Positions 34,863-43,032 of a stretch of 64,000 nucleotides of DNA are shown piece after piece. The notes under the pieces were generated by a model, which saw only the letters and a list, made by a program, of their open reading frames with translations, searched no databases and was not told the DNA's origin. The position numbers and the translations under genes were made by a program. Within the stretch, counting starts at the first letter, position 1, and every line of letters starts with the position of its first letter. The stretch is from a bacterium. GTDB lineage: Bacteria > Bdellovibrionota > UBA2428. The DNA is taken from assembly GCA_009991595.1 (NCBI GenBank), contig JAACVK010000031.1, positions 1 to 64,000 of the forward strand, in the 5' to 3' direction.

Positions 34863-35921
34863 ATGGAACTCGTTGAAGCTCATGAACACAGCACTTTATC
34901 GTCTTGGCAGGAAGGCGTAATCGCCGAGGATATCCTCGCGGTCGAGCGTGTCTTAGACCAAGGCCTTAAGAGTGAAGACAAGTTGCCACAAGCTCTTGCG
35001 GCTCGCTTGCTCAGAGCTGGCGGAAAACGCATTCGCCCTTTACTTTTATGTTTGTGTTATCGGTCCCAACAAAAGACAGCAAAAACCCGCAGCCGAGTTT
35101 CCCCTGACGATCTCCACACTCTAGCGGCAGTCGCGGAGTGGGTTCATACAGCAACGCTATTTCATGACGACGTCATTGACGCCTCCGAAAAAAGAAGAGG
35201 CCTCGACGCTGCACACACTCTTCATGGAAACAAAGTAGCCATTCTCGTGGGTGATTTTGTTTACGCGGAAGCCTTTGCAATTCTTATGGAGCGAGGCCTC
35301 TTAGCTCCTTCGAAAAAATTAGCTCACACTATAAAAAGGCTTGTCGAAGGTGAGCTATGGCAGCACAGCTATAGTAAAACCCGACGAATTAGCCTCAGTG
35401 AATACGAGAAAGTCGCGGAATGTAAAACGGCTGCTCTTTTTGCTTGGGCGACTGAAACAGGCGTTTGGGCCAGTGGGTCCGATGAGACCGAAGCAGGCTT
35501 TGAATTCGGTAGAACACTAGGTGTTGCTTTTCAAATGGCAGACGATCTCTTGGACACCTATCAGCTAGACCCGCTTTCAGCTACACATGCTGAGCTTGTC
35601 GAGTGGATGGTGTCGGCTCCTCCGCTTCCTCTATGCATTGCTAAAAATATTCATCTAGAAATCAATGGACTTTGGAAGAACCTTGAGCACCTCGACAACG
35701 AGCAGGAGCTAAGAACACAAGTTTCGAAACTACAGGCTTTCTGCTGTGACACAAAAGTCATCAACGATTGTGAAAGCCTTTTATCCAAATATCTAACAGA
35801 CGCTCGAAAATCTTTAGACAGCCTAGGCACCCCGCCGTCTCTTCTTCAGGCTGTTGAACTCCTTGAAAATCGCGGAAGCATTGCCGTTCAATGTGCACGC
35901 AGTTCTAGGGGAACGGACTGA
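34863..35921 (+). CDS. Polyprenyl synthetase (FPP/GGPP synthase)
   Basis: A trans-prenyltransferase of 352 residues that condenses IPP onto allylic diphosphates. The first Asp-rich motif is FHDDVIDASEKRRG (about 100-113) and the second is FQMADDLLDTYQ (about 227-238). The GGKRIRPLLLCLC segment near 52 is also typical. The ATG at 34863 is preferred to a TTG two codons upstream. The second DDxxD motif is followed by a larger loop than in short-chain enzymes, so chain length cannot be read directly. It is the first gene of the mevalonate operon, with a TATACA hexamer at 34822-34827 as a weak promoter candidate. Confidence 0.9.
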   Translation: MELVEAHEHSTLSSWQEGVIAEDILAVERVLDQGLKSEDKLPQALAARLLRAGGKRIRPLLLCLCYRSQQKTAKTRSRVSPDDLHTLAAVAEWVHTATLFHDDVIDASEKRRGLDAAHTLHGNKVAILVGDFVYAEAFAILMERGLLAPSKKLAHTIKRLVEGELWQHSYSKTRRISLSEYEKVAECKTAALFAWATETGVWASGSDETEAGFEFGRTLGVAFQMADDLLDTYQLDPLSATHAELVEWMVSAPPLPLCIAKNIHLEINGLWKNLEHLDNEQELRTQVSKLQAFCCDTKVINDCESLLSKYLTDARKSLDSLGTPPSLLQAVELLENRGSIAVQCARSSRGTD

Positions 35922-35924
35922 AAC

Positions 35925-36938
35925 ATGGCAAGCTTAGGGGACATCACAAGCAGAAAAGATGAACATCTAGAAGTTTGTTCCCGAGAAAATGTCGAAAGTA
36001 GCCGAACTAATTTTTGGGACGAAGTCTCCCTCCCTCCGCATCGATGCTTACCGGAAATTAACTTCGAAGAAGTGCAACTCAAGGCAAATTTCTTGGGAAA
36101 CAGCTACGACCTTCCACTCCTAATTTCCTCCATGACCGGCGGCTCAGAGACAGGGGACCAGATCAATGTCACTCTGGCAAAGGCCGCTCAGAAAGCAAAC
36201 ATCCCAATGGGCGTTGGGTCTCAGCGGATTCAACTCGAACAACGCGACAGAAAAATCTTCCAGATTAGAAAACACGCGCCAAAAGCAAGCTTGTTTGCGA
36301 ATATAGGAGCCGTCCAACTTAACTACGGAGTCAGCAAAGAGGATTGTTTATGGTTGGTAGAACAACTAGAAGCTCAGGCTTTAATTCTACACCTGAACCC
36401 CCTTCAAGAAGCCATTCAACAGGAAGGTGATCGTAATTTTAAATCTCTGTTGCCAAAAATATCAAACTTGAAAAAATCACTCTCCGTTCCTCTGATCATA
36501 AAGGAAGTGGGTTGCGGCATTGACCTGCACTCGGCAAAACTTTTGATTGAAGCTGGAGCCGATTGCATCGACAGCGCAGGCATGGGAGGCACCCACTGGG
36601 GTTACGTCGAAGGCCTAAGGAATTCAAACAGAAAAAACTTAGGTGACTTGTTTAGAAACTGGGGAACTCCCACTCCAGAACTTTTAAAACTTTACCGAGA
36701 ACACCTTCCATCGGAAGTGGCCATAGTCGCTTCAGGAGGAATTCGGTCTGGAGTTGACATGGCGAAAGCCATCTACCTTGGAGCTAACATGGTGGGCATG
36801 GCTCTACCGTTTTTAAATGCGGCCCAAAATGGAGAAGAAGCTGTGCTTTCGTTAATCGATTTTCATCGAGAAACTTTGAAGACGGCTTTGTTCTGCATGG
36901 GGATGAACTCACCGGAGGCTTTGAGAAATCATGGATAA
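35925..36938 (+). CDS. fni: Type 2 isopentenyl-diphosphate isomerase (FMN-dependent)
   Basis: A 337-residue FMN- and NADPH-dependent enzyme that interconverts IPP and DMAPP. The N-terminal SRKDEHLEVC binds substrate; SSMTGGSETG (about residue 66) contacts FMN. LHLNPLQEAIQQEGDR about 156 provides the conserved Asn, Gln and Glu; KEVGCGI, AGMGGTHWG and ASGGIRSGVDMAKA line the barrel. Bacteria with a mevalonate pathway often use this type instead of the Nudix-type Idi. It begins three bases after the prenyl synthase stop and its end overlaps the HMG-CoA reductase by eight bases. Confidence 0.96.
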   Translation: MASLGDITSRKDEHLEVCSRENVESSRTNFWDEVSLPPHRCLPEINFEEVQLKANFLGNSYDLPLLISSMTGGSETGDQINVTLAKAAQKANIPMGVGSQRIQLEQRDRKIFQIRKHAPKASLFANIGAVQLNYGVSKEDCLWLVEQLEAQALILHLNPLQEAIQQEGDRNFKSLLPKISNLKKSLSVPLIIKEVGCGIDLHSAKLLIEAGADCIDSAGMGGTHWGYVEGLRNSNRKNLGDLFRNWGTPTPELLKLYREHLPSEVAIVASGGIRSGVDMAKAIYLGANMVGMALPFLNAAQNGEEAVLSLIDFHRETLKTALFCMGMNSPEALRNHG

Positions 36939-38277
36939 AACAAGTAGAATTAAAGGATTTTATAAACTGCAACGTGGTGAGAGAATTGATTCGCTGATTA
37001 ATTTCTCGGACCTTCCCGTCGATCAAACTCAAGTTCTCACGCACGATGGCTCACTCCCCTTTGAAACAGCCGACCTATTTGTTGAAAACGCGATTGGCTC
37101 TCACCCTCTTCCTCTGGGCGTTGCAACCAGTTATCAAATCAATGGTCGAGATTACCTTATTCCAATGGCTGTTGAAGAAAGCTCCGTGATTGCAGCGTCT
37201 AGCAACGCCGCCAAGATCATCTATGAATCAGGCGGCTTTCAAGCCGAGATCCTATCCAACTTAATGATTGGGCAGATTCAACTTTTGGATCTACCAGTAG
37301 AAGAGTTTGCAGCAGCCAAGGATCGTATTGAACGTCACAAAGCTCAATTACTACAAGTTGCCAATGAGATTCATCCTCGCCTCATTATGCGCGGTGGTGG
37401 TGCACGCGATCTAGAAGTTCGCATTTTTCCAGACACTGAAATCCCCTTTATGGTTGTGCATGTTTTGCTTGACCCCAAAGACGCCATGGGCGCGAATTTA
37501 ATCAACACGGTTTGTGAAGGCTTAGCACCTATGATCGAAGAGCTTACTGGGGCCCGTATAGGCTTAAGGATTCTTAGCAATCTTGCCGACCGTCGCATGG
37601 TCCGAGCTCGCTGCCTGGTAAAAAAAGAGAAACTCGCATTCAAAGACCCCAGCTTTGAATGGAAGCCAGAAGAAATCACTCAGAAAATCTATGAAGCTTT
37701 TCTCTTTGCAGACACAGACCCTTATAGAGCGGCCACCCATAACAAAGGCATCATGAATGGCGTAGACCCAGTTGTGATTGCAACTGGAAACGACTGGCGT
37801 GCGGTGGAAGCCGGTGCTCACGCTTATGCGGCACGAACAGGGCGCTATAGAAGTCTATCAAAATGGAGTTTAGACAAAGAACACAACTTGGTAGGCGAAC
37901 TAGAACTTCCAATGCAACTTGGAACAGTCGGAGGAGTCACTCGCCTTCACCCCTCGGCTCGAGTTGCCCTACAAATTCTAGGAAACCCGAATGCACAGGA
38001 GTTGGCCAAAATTATTTGTTGTAGTGGCTTAGCTTCGAATTTAGCGGCAATGAGAGCCCTTTGCACAACGGGAATTCAACGAGGACACATGAAACTTCAC
38101 GCGAAAAACCTCGCTCTAGGAGCTGGTGCAAAGGGGAAAGAAGTTGAAACCATTGCTAAGGAAATGCTCAGAACCAAGTCAATAAGTGCTTCTAAAGCAG
38201 AAGTGCTTATTGAAGAACTTCGTAGAACCTCTACAGAAAAGAAGGATCATGACGTCTCGAGCACAAGCCCCTGCTAA
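36931..38277 (+). CDS. mvaA: Hydroxymethylglutaryl-CoA reductase, class II
   Basis: A 448-residue class II (bacterial, soluble) HMG-CoA reductase, which makes mevalonate from HMG-CoA. The signature ENAIGSHPLPLG is near residue 53, VEESSVIAASSN about 82 has the catalytic Glu, NKGIMNGVDPVVIATGND around 270-287 has the catalytic Lys and Asp, and RGHMKLHAKNL about 390 has the catalytic His. There is no membrane domain. Bacterial class II enzymes can act degradatively, but the surrounding pathway genes show that this one is biosynthetic. Overlaps both neighbours. Confidence 0.97.
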   Translation: MDKTSRIKGFYKLQRGERIDSLINFSDLPVDQTQVLTHDGSLPFETADLFVENAIGSHPLPLGVATSYQINGRDYLIPMAVEESSVIAASSNAAKIIYESGGFQAEILSNLMIGQIQLLDLPVEEFAAAKDRIERHKAQLLQVANEIHPRLIMRGGGARDLEVRIFPDTEIPFMVVHVLLDPKDAMGANLINTVCEGLAPMIEELTGARIGLRILSNLADRRMVRARCLVKKEKLAFKDPSFEWKPEEITQKIYEAFLFADTDPYRAATHNKGIMNGVDPVVIATGNDWRAVEAGAHAYAARTGRYRSLSKWSLDKEHNLVGELELPMQLGTVGGVTRLHPSARVALQILGNPNAQELAKIICCSGLASNLAAMRALCTTGIQRGHMKLHAKNLALGAGAKGKEVETIAKEMLRTKSISASKAEVLIEELRRTSTEKKDHDVSSTSPC

Positions 38278-39145
38278 AGTTATGCTCTTTGGCGAGTGGG
38301 CCGTTCTAAAGGGCACACCAGCCGTCATGACAACCCTCAACGTTCCCATGACCTGCAAGCTTGAAGCGACAAACGACTCAATCCATTCTTTTGACAATGG
38401 AGAGACCAACACTTCCTCCGAAGACAGCTTTTTTCATTGGAATTCAAAGTTTATTCAAAAATTCACGGAAACTTTGGGCATCGACCCAAAACAAAATTTT
38501 AAATTTTCATGGAAGCGAGACTGGAAACTCAACGAAGGATTGGGATCTAGCTCAGCCTCTTTTTTAACCGCTTTTTTTTGCTGTCTTGATTTTTTAAAAA
38601 GCGAGTCTGTGGTGAAAAGCGAAGAGCTTTGGAAGAAAATATTCTCAATTTTTCAAAGCATAAGCTCTGGATCGGGCGCAGATCTAGCCGCACAATTCTG
38701 GGGCAAAAGCATCGTCTTTCAGGATGGCGCCAGCCAAGGCGTCAACCTAGATCCTCCAAAGGAACTTCTTCTCATTCACACAGGGCAGAAAGCATGCACA
38801 CAGTCTCTGATCCAAGAGATTAAAGACAGCGAGATTCCGAGTGCTGAGATAGCGAAAGCTACCCTAGAGTTTTTAGATACAAGAGATTGGGTGAAAGCCA
38901 TGGATCTTCACTTTGAAGCCATCAATAAAATGGGTCTTATCCCGGAAGAAGCTTTGCAATTTAGAAACAGGCTAAAAAAACTCAACTTGATAGAATCCCT
39001 TAAAACAACGGGAGCAGGTGGCGGAGATGCCCTCCTTTGCTTGATCAACCCTTCCAAAAAAGAAGCTTTTGAAAGAGAAGTCTATCAATCTGGTTATTGG
39101 ATTAACTCAGCAACCTTCGAAGCCCAGGGAGCAAGCATTCTTTAG
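38249..39145 (+). CDS. Phosphomevalonate kinase (GHMP family)
   Basis: A GHMP kinase of 298 residues. The N-terminal RAQAPAKVMLFGEWAVLKG is the family's first motif, LNEGLGSSSASFL about residue 95 is the phosphate-binding loop, and TTGAGGGDALLCL near 268 is the third motif. The GSGADLAAQFWG segment resembles the GxGxDxA-FGG of phosphomevalonate kinases, so I assign phosphorylation of 5-phosphomevalonate. The start at 38249 follows GAAGGA; an ATG-less extension to 38186 is rejected because it would lie far inside mvaA. It overlaps mvaA by 29 bases and abuts the next ATG without a gap. The substrate is less certain than the family. Confidence 0.85.
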   Translation: MTSRAQAPAKVMLFGEWAVLKGTPAVMTTLNVPMTCKLEATNDSIHSFDNGETNTSSEDSFFHWNSKFIQKFTETLGIDPKQNFKFSWKRDWKLNEGLGSSSASFLTAFFCCLDFLKSESVVKSEELWKKIFSIFQSISSGSGADLAAQFWGKSIVFQDGASQGVNLDPPKELLLIHTGQKACTQSLIQEIKDSEIPSAEIAKATLEFLDTRDWVKAMDLHFEAINKMGLIPEEALQFRNRLKKLNLIESLKTTGAGGGDALLCLINPSKKEAFEREVYQSGYWINSATFEAQGASIL

Positions 39146-40123
39146 ATGAAAGCTCAAGCCTCTCCCAACATCGCACTTATAAAATATTGGGGCAAGAAAC
39201 CTCCTCACTCACAACTAGATCGAAACATTGGGGTTAACCCCTCCGTCTCCATCACATTAAGCCGAGCTAAGACTCAAACAGAGGTTAAAATATCTCCTGA
39301 ACTCAAGGAAGACCGATTCGACTTCAACTCTGAAGAAGTCACAGGACCCAAGCTTGATAAGGTGAGTCGCCACCTCGACTTGCTTTTTGATTTTCTTCAG
39401 AAGCCGCGAGTATCTTGTCATGTTCGTAGCGAAAACAATTTTCCCACGGGAGCGGGAATCGCCTCCTCTGCCTCGGGCTTTGCCGCCCTCACCTTAGCTA
39501 CCCTGGCTGAACTTGAGGGAGCTGTAGCGGTTGAAGAGAAATATCTTGGAAGAAGCCGTCCCGAGCTGAGCCGGCTATCGCGATTGGGATCTGGATCGGC
39601 CTGCCGATCTGTTAGCGGCCCCTTTATGTTTTGGGAAGAGCAATCCGCCAAGCTCATTGGCCCAGAGGACTGGAAGCTTTACGACACCATTGTTTTCCTG
39701 GACGACCAACACAAGAGCACACCCAGTTCGCTCGGACATGAGCTTGCGCTAACAAGCCCCTTGCTGCCCAAAAGAATGAAAGCTCTTGAAGCAAGAATCC
39801 CTGCACTGTTAAAGGCGATTGAGTCAAAGAATTTTAATGCCTTAGGCTCTATTATTGAAGAAGAAGCCGAAGAGATGCATCAAATTATGGAGAGCTCCAA
39901 TCCTCCTGTCTTCTATAGGAATCAACAAACTCAAGCTTTCTTAAAGGCTCTTGAAGCCCTCCCCAATCGTGACTTCTTCTGGACACTGGATGCAGGCCCC
40001 AACCCCCACATCATTTCTGAACGCCCTATTTCGAGCGAGATAAAGGCCCTTTTAGACTCCCTAGGTATTCAAGCCCAAGTTTGGGAAGACCATTGCGGAT
40101 TTGGGCCAACTCTTTTGGATTAA
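39146..40123 (+). CDS. mvaD: Diphosphomevalonate decarboxylase
   Basis: A 325-residue GHMP-fold enzyme that turns 5-diphosphomevalonate into IPP with ATP. Diagnostic motifs: ASPNIALIKYWGK at the N-terminus, GAGIASSASGFAALTLA about residue 101, LSRLGSGSACRSVSGPF about 145-161, and FFWTLDAGPNPHII about 278. The Asp in the late DAGPN segment is one of the conserved active-site-area residues. The ATG directly follows the previous stop, with no spacer. It is the step that identifies this as the classical mevalonate route (not the archaeal variant). Confidence 0.96.
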   Translation: MKAQASPNIALIKYWGKKPPHSQLDRNIGVNPSVSITLSRAKTQTEVKISPELKEDRFDFNSEEVTGPKLDKVSRHLDLLFDFLQKPRVSCHVRSENNFPTGAGIASSASGFAALTLATLAELEGAVAVEEKYLGRSRPELSRLSRLGSGSACRSVSGPFMFWEEQSAKLIGPEDWKLYDTIVFLDDQHKSTPSSLGHELALTSPLLPKRMKALEARIPALLKAIESKNFNALGSIIEEEAEEMHQIMESSNPPVFYRNQQTQAFLKALEALPNRDFFWTLDAGPNPHIISERPISSEIKALLDSLGIQAQVWEDHCGFGPTLLD

Positions 40124-40150
40124 ACGCTCCAAATAAAGTAGAAAAAACAA

Positions 40151-40699
40151 ATGCATCGATTTACGTATGGAATTTTCTCCCTCGGGATTCTTTGGGCCTG
40201 TGCTGGAGGCGACTTTAGCCTGTTTTGGACACGCCAACTGTATTTGATACCCGTCTTTTCAATTCTAGTCCTTGCAAATGTTGTTGTAGAAAAAAAACGA
40301 GGAATCTTAAAACCCAATGGCGGTTCGGCCATGATAGGAGTTGGAGGCGGCGTCATCCTCACTGTGGCAGGCGTTATCTACATGTCCTTCTTAACTCCAG
40401 AGATGAAGACTTTTCTTAGCCCCACGGGTTACTCCATGCTTTTAGCTTCTTTACTCATTGCTGCCAGTAGTGAACTTTTGTTTCGCGGCCTTTTACAGCC
40501 GCTTTGGGGCCTCTGGAGCTGTGCCTTCCTTGAGGCAATCAATTTTGGCTTCGGCGCCCAGAACATGAAATTGTTCATTTTTGTTTTACTAACAGGGGCT
40601 GCCTGTGGCCTCATTTCAAAACGTTTTGGCTTTGTCAGCGCACTCATTGCACGCTCCCTAGTTTGGCTGGGTGCCTTTAGTTACCTAGCTTTAAGCTAA
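40151..40699 (+). CDS. Degenerate CPBP-family membrane protein
   Basis: A small inner-membrane protein (182 residues) with about six hydrophobic segments. The segment AASSELLFRGLLQPLWG (about 102-118) closely matches the CPBP / CAAX-protease motif EExxxR, except that the first Glu is Ser, and a later GAACGLISKRFGFVSALIARSLVW fits the second half of the family pattern but lacks the expected His. Both changes hit proposed catalytic residues, so it may be non-catalytic. CPBP proteins are intramembrane proteases or chaperone-like proteins. It sits inside the mevalonate operon between mvaD and mevalonate kinase. Confidence 0.65.
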   Translation: MHRFTYGIFSLGILWACAGGDFSLFWTRQLYLIPVFSILVLANVVVEKKRGILKPNGGSAMIGVGGGVILTVAGVIYMSFLTPEMKTFLSPTGYSMLLASLLIAASSELLFRGLLQPLWGLWSCAFLEAINFGFGAQNMKLFIFVLLTGAACGLISKRFGFVSALIARSLVWLGAFSYLALS

Positions 40700-40716
40700 G
40701 TTTAGAGTTCACTTGA

Positions 40717-41607
40717 ATGAGTTCAAAACCAAAAAGTAGTTGCGCTAAGTTTATCTTACTAGGAGAACATTCCATTGTTCATAAGGGCATAGCTCTGTCC
40801 ATTCCCCTTCCCAATCTTAGACTAGCGATAGAAATTCTCGACGAAAAGCAGGGCCTATTCTTTAACGGCCTCCCCCAACATGAAGAAAAGCGGCTTCTCC
40901 TCAGCCAACTTTCTGAGAAGCTAAACATAGAGATTCCAACAAATGTGGGCATCAACATTGTTTCGGACATCCCCATTGGTTCGGGACTTGGTTCTTCTGG
41001 AGCCCTTTGCTGCAGCCTCATTAAGACCTTCCACGCAGAAGAGCTTTCTCCTAACGACTTAGCTAACTTGGCTATCAAAGGAGAGGATTACTTCCACGGC
41101 AAATCTTCGGGCGTCGATCCGTTTACAATTGCCTTGGAAAGACCCATTGCCTTTAGTTCCCAAAATCATGAATACAAAGAACTCTCCCTTGAAGCTTTGC
41201 ACGAAGGTGGAATTGGTTTTTTCATTGTGGACAGTCAATCCCCCCATTCAACAAGTGAAATCATCAAAGCGACAAGCGACCTTAGGCAGAGAGATCCCAA
41301 CAAGTGGCAGAATTGCATTGATGCATTGGCCGGATTTGCTACTGAAGGAAAAAAAGCAATCGATCAATCTAAAATCTTGGAATTGGGAAGAATCATGAAT
41401 GATGCTCATGAAGTTCTGCGAGACTATGGGGTTTCTAATTCAGTCTTAGACGAACTGGTAAAGAAAATGAGGGACAACGGAGCTCTTGGAGCAAAGATGA
41501 CAGGAGCTGGGAAAGGAGGATCTGTGATCGCACTCCTTTCCCAAACAAAGCTTCAAGAATTTACTGATCTTTTTGCCAGAACAAAGACTTTTTCTTATTT
41601 CCCTTAA
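40717..41607 (+). CDS. mvk: Mevalonate kinase
   Basis: A 296-residue GHMP kinase, last of the mevalonate operon. It opens with KFILLGEHSIVHKGIALSIPL, has the phosphate loop IPIGSGLGSSGALCC (about 86-100), GKSSGVDPFTIAL (about 128-140, Asp base), DSQSPHSTSEII and the third motif AKMTGAGKGGSVIALL near residue 263. These are the mevalonate kinase pattern, so it catalyses the first phosphorylation. It starts 17 bases after the CPBP-like gene. Its 3' end overlaps the subtilase gene on the opposite strand by 47 bases. Confidence 0.9.
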   Translation: MSSKPKSSCAKFILLGEHSIVHKGIALSIPLPNLRLAIEILDEKQGLFFNGLPQHEEKRLLLSQLSEKLNIEIPTNVGINIVSDIPIGSGLGSSGALCCSLIKTFHAEELSPNDLANLAIKGEDYFHGKSSGVDPFTIALERPIAFSSQNHEYKELSLEALHEGGIGFFIVDSQSPHSTSEIIKATSDLRQRDPNKWQNCIDALAGFATEGKKAIDQSKILELGRIMNDAHEVLRDYGVSNSVLDELVKKMRDNGALGAKMTGAGKGGSVIALLSQTKLQEFTDLFARTKTFSYFP

Positions 41608-42733
41608 AGGAAGCTTTATCATCATCACTAGAAACTATTCTAGCTCTAGCCGACTTTGCTGCCTGGCTACCCTTCATTGCGGAAGGGCTATCTGAAGAAG
41701 CGATGTTAACACTTCCACGAACCGCTTTCATTGCCGCTAAAGCATTCACACGGCTGCCGGTTTTAGTCTTTTTAGCAAGGAAATGTGATTTAACAGAGCT
41801 ACCTTCAATCAAGCTAATGAGCTTTGTAAAGTTCAAACGCCTGTCCTCAGACAACATCAAAGCGGCAATTCCACTGACATAAGCCGTCGCCTGACTTGTT
41901 CCGCTCATTGCACCGTATACGCCTTTCGGCAGAGTAGAAAGAATTGACTGCCCAGGAGCCGCCACATGAACTTTCTGAATACCCCAGTTAGACAAACTTA
42001 AAAGCCGCCCGCTTTGGTCAATGGCTGTCACTGAAAGGATGTTCTTTAAAGGATAAGCTGCTGGAAAATAAAATCTTTTGTCAGCATTGCTTCGCTCGTT
42101 ACCAGCTGCCGCCACCACAAGAATTCCCTTTTTCTCAGCTTCTTGCAAAGCTTCAAACTCTTCACGAGAATACTCAGCGCCACCACCAGAATAGTTGATG
42201 ATGTCTACGCCCATTTTAACAGCATACTTAATAGACTTGATGGTGTTTTGAAGGTTCACCAAACCGCTTGCGTTTTTATCGTAATATCGAAGAGACATGA
42301 TCTTCACACCTGGGCAAACTCCTTTAAAATTCACTCCAGAATCAATGTTTCCAGAAATGATTCCTGAGATATGAGTTCCGTGGCCATGCTCATCTGAAAT
42401 TTTTCCAGAATTTGTAGCAAAGTCCCAGCCATAAATATCATCAACAAAGCCGTTTCCGTCATCATCAACACCAGGCTTGCCATTTTTCTCTTTTGTATTG
42501 ATCCACATGGAAGAACTTAATGCAGGGTGATTCACATCAACCCCAGTATCAATCACAGCAACAACTACACCTGAGGTCTCACATTTAGGCTTGCTATAAG
42601 ACCAAGCTTGGGGAGCTTCAACTCCAGGGGCTTCATTCATACCCCACGCTTTTTTCAACAAGGCTTGGGCATCCACCCGCGCACTCATGAGTCCTAATCC
42701 TAAAGTAATAAAGATGTTCAACATTCGCTTCAT
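41561..42733 (-). CDS. Secreted subtilisin-like serine protease (S8)
   Basis: A secreted S8 peptidase of 390 residues. The catalytic triad is seen in order: Asp in VVVAVIDTGVDVNHP (about residue 62), His in EHGHGTHISGI (about 118) and Ser in GAMSGTSQATAYVSGIAAL (about 275). A signal peptide of about 22 residues precedes a short pro-like region. The start at 42733 is preceded by GGAG; an upstream extension to 42820 would not give a signal peptide. The last 60 residues are Ser/Lys-rich and low complexity. The last 47 bases overlap the mevalonate kinase gene. Function: extracellular or periplasmic proteolysis. Confidence 0.93.
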   Translation of the reverse strand: MKRMLNIFITLGLGLMSARVDAQALLKKAWGMNEAPGVEAPQAWSYSKPKCETSGVVVAVIDTGVDVNHPALSSSMWINTKEKNGKPGVDDDGNGFVDDIYGWDFATNSGKISDEHGHGTHISGIISGNIDSGVNFKGVCPGVKIMSLRYYDKNASGLVNLQNTIKSIKYAVKMGVDIINYSGGGAEYSREEFEALQEAEKKGILVVAAAGNERSNADKRFYFPAAYPLKNILSVTAIDQSGRLLSLSNWGIQKVHVAAPGQSILSTLPKGVYGAMSGTSQATAYVSGIAALMLSEDRRLNFTKLISLIEGSSVKSHFLAKKTKTGSRVNALAAMKAVRGSVNIASSDSPSAMKGSQAAKSARARIVSSDDDKASFKGNKKKSLFWQKDQ

Positions 42734-42944
42734 TTCAGCTCCTATCCACGCCAACGCACAAAATCGCACTCTTCTAGTTAAGTAATGCAGTGCTTGTGCC
42801 AAAACGCAGGAGCCGCACACAGGCTTACAAGTATTTGATTTTTAATGATTAATTAATTAAACGAAGAACCCTCAAAGGCCCTAGAAGGAATCTGAAGACA
42901 AATTGTGCCGCCGGAATGTCTACTTTTTAGGCAGTCTATACCCT

Positions 42945-43029
42945 GTGAAAAGGTATCCGTTTACTTTTCACAAACACCCGGCCACGCCGGTGAAAAGGTC
43001 GCGGGTTGCAGTGAAAAGTAAACGGATAC
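42945..43029. repeat. Nested inverted repeat element (IS21-like ends?)
   Basis: Two perfect 19-base arms, GTATCCGTTTACTTTTCAC (42953-42971) and its reverse complement (43011-43029), flank 39 bases that contain a further CCGGC-GCCGG hairpin (42978-42990). The 8-mer GTGAAAAG appears at 42945, 42990 and 43011 and, inverted, at 42964. It lies directly before the stop of the next gene. It may be the remnant of a mobile element whose ends carry several transposase sites, as IS21-type elements have, or a two-way terminator. Confidence 0.6.
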
Positions 43030-43032
43030 GTT

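Noticed and set aside
38186-38248. Longer start of phosphomevalonate kinase
   Set aside because: It would overlap mvaA by 92 bases, and the ATG at 38249 has GAAGGA directly upstream and matches the family start.
41561-42820. Longer subtilase start at 42820
   Set aside because: The extra residues are Cys/Arg-rich and would bury the signal peptide; 42733 has GGAG and a good signal sequence.
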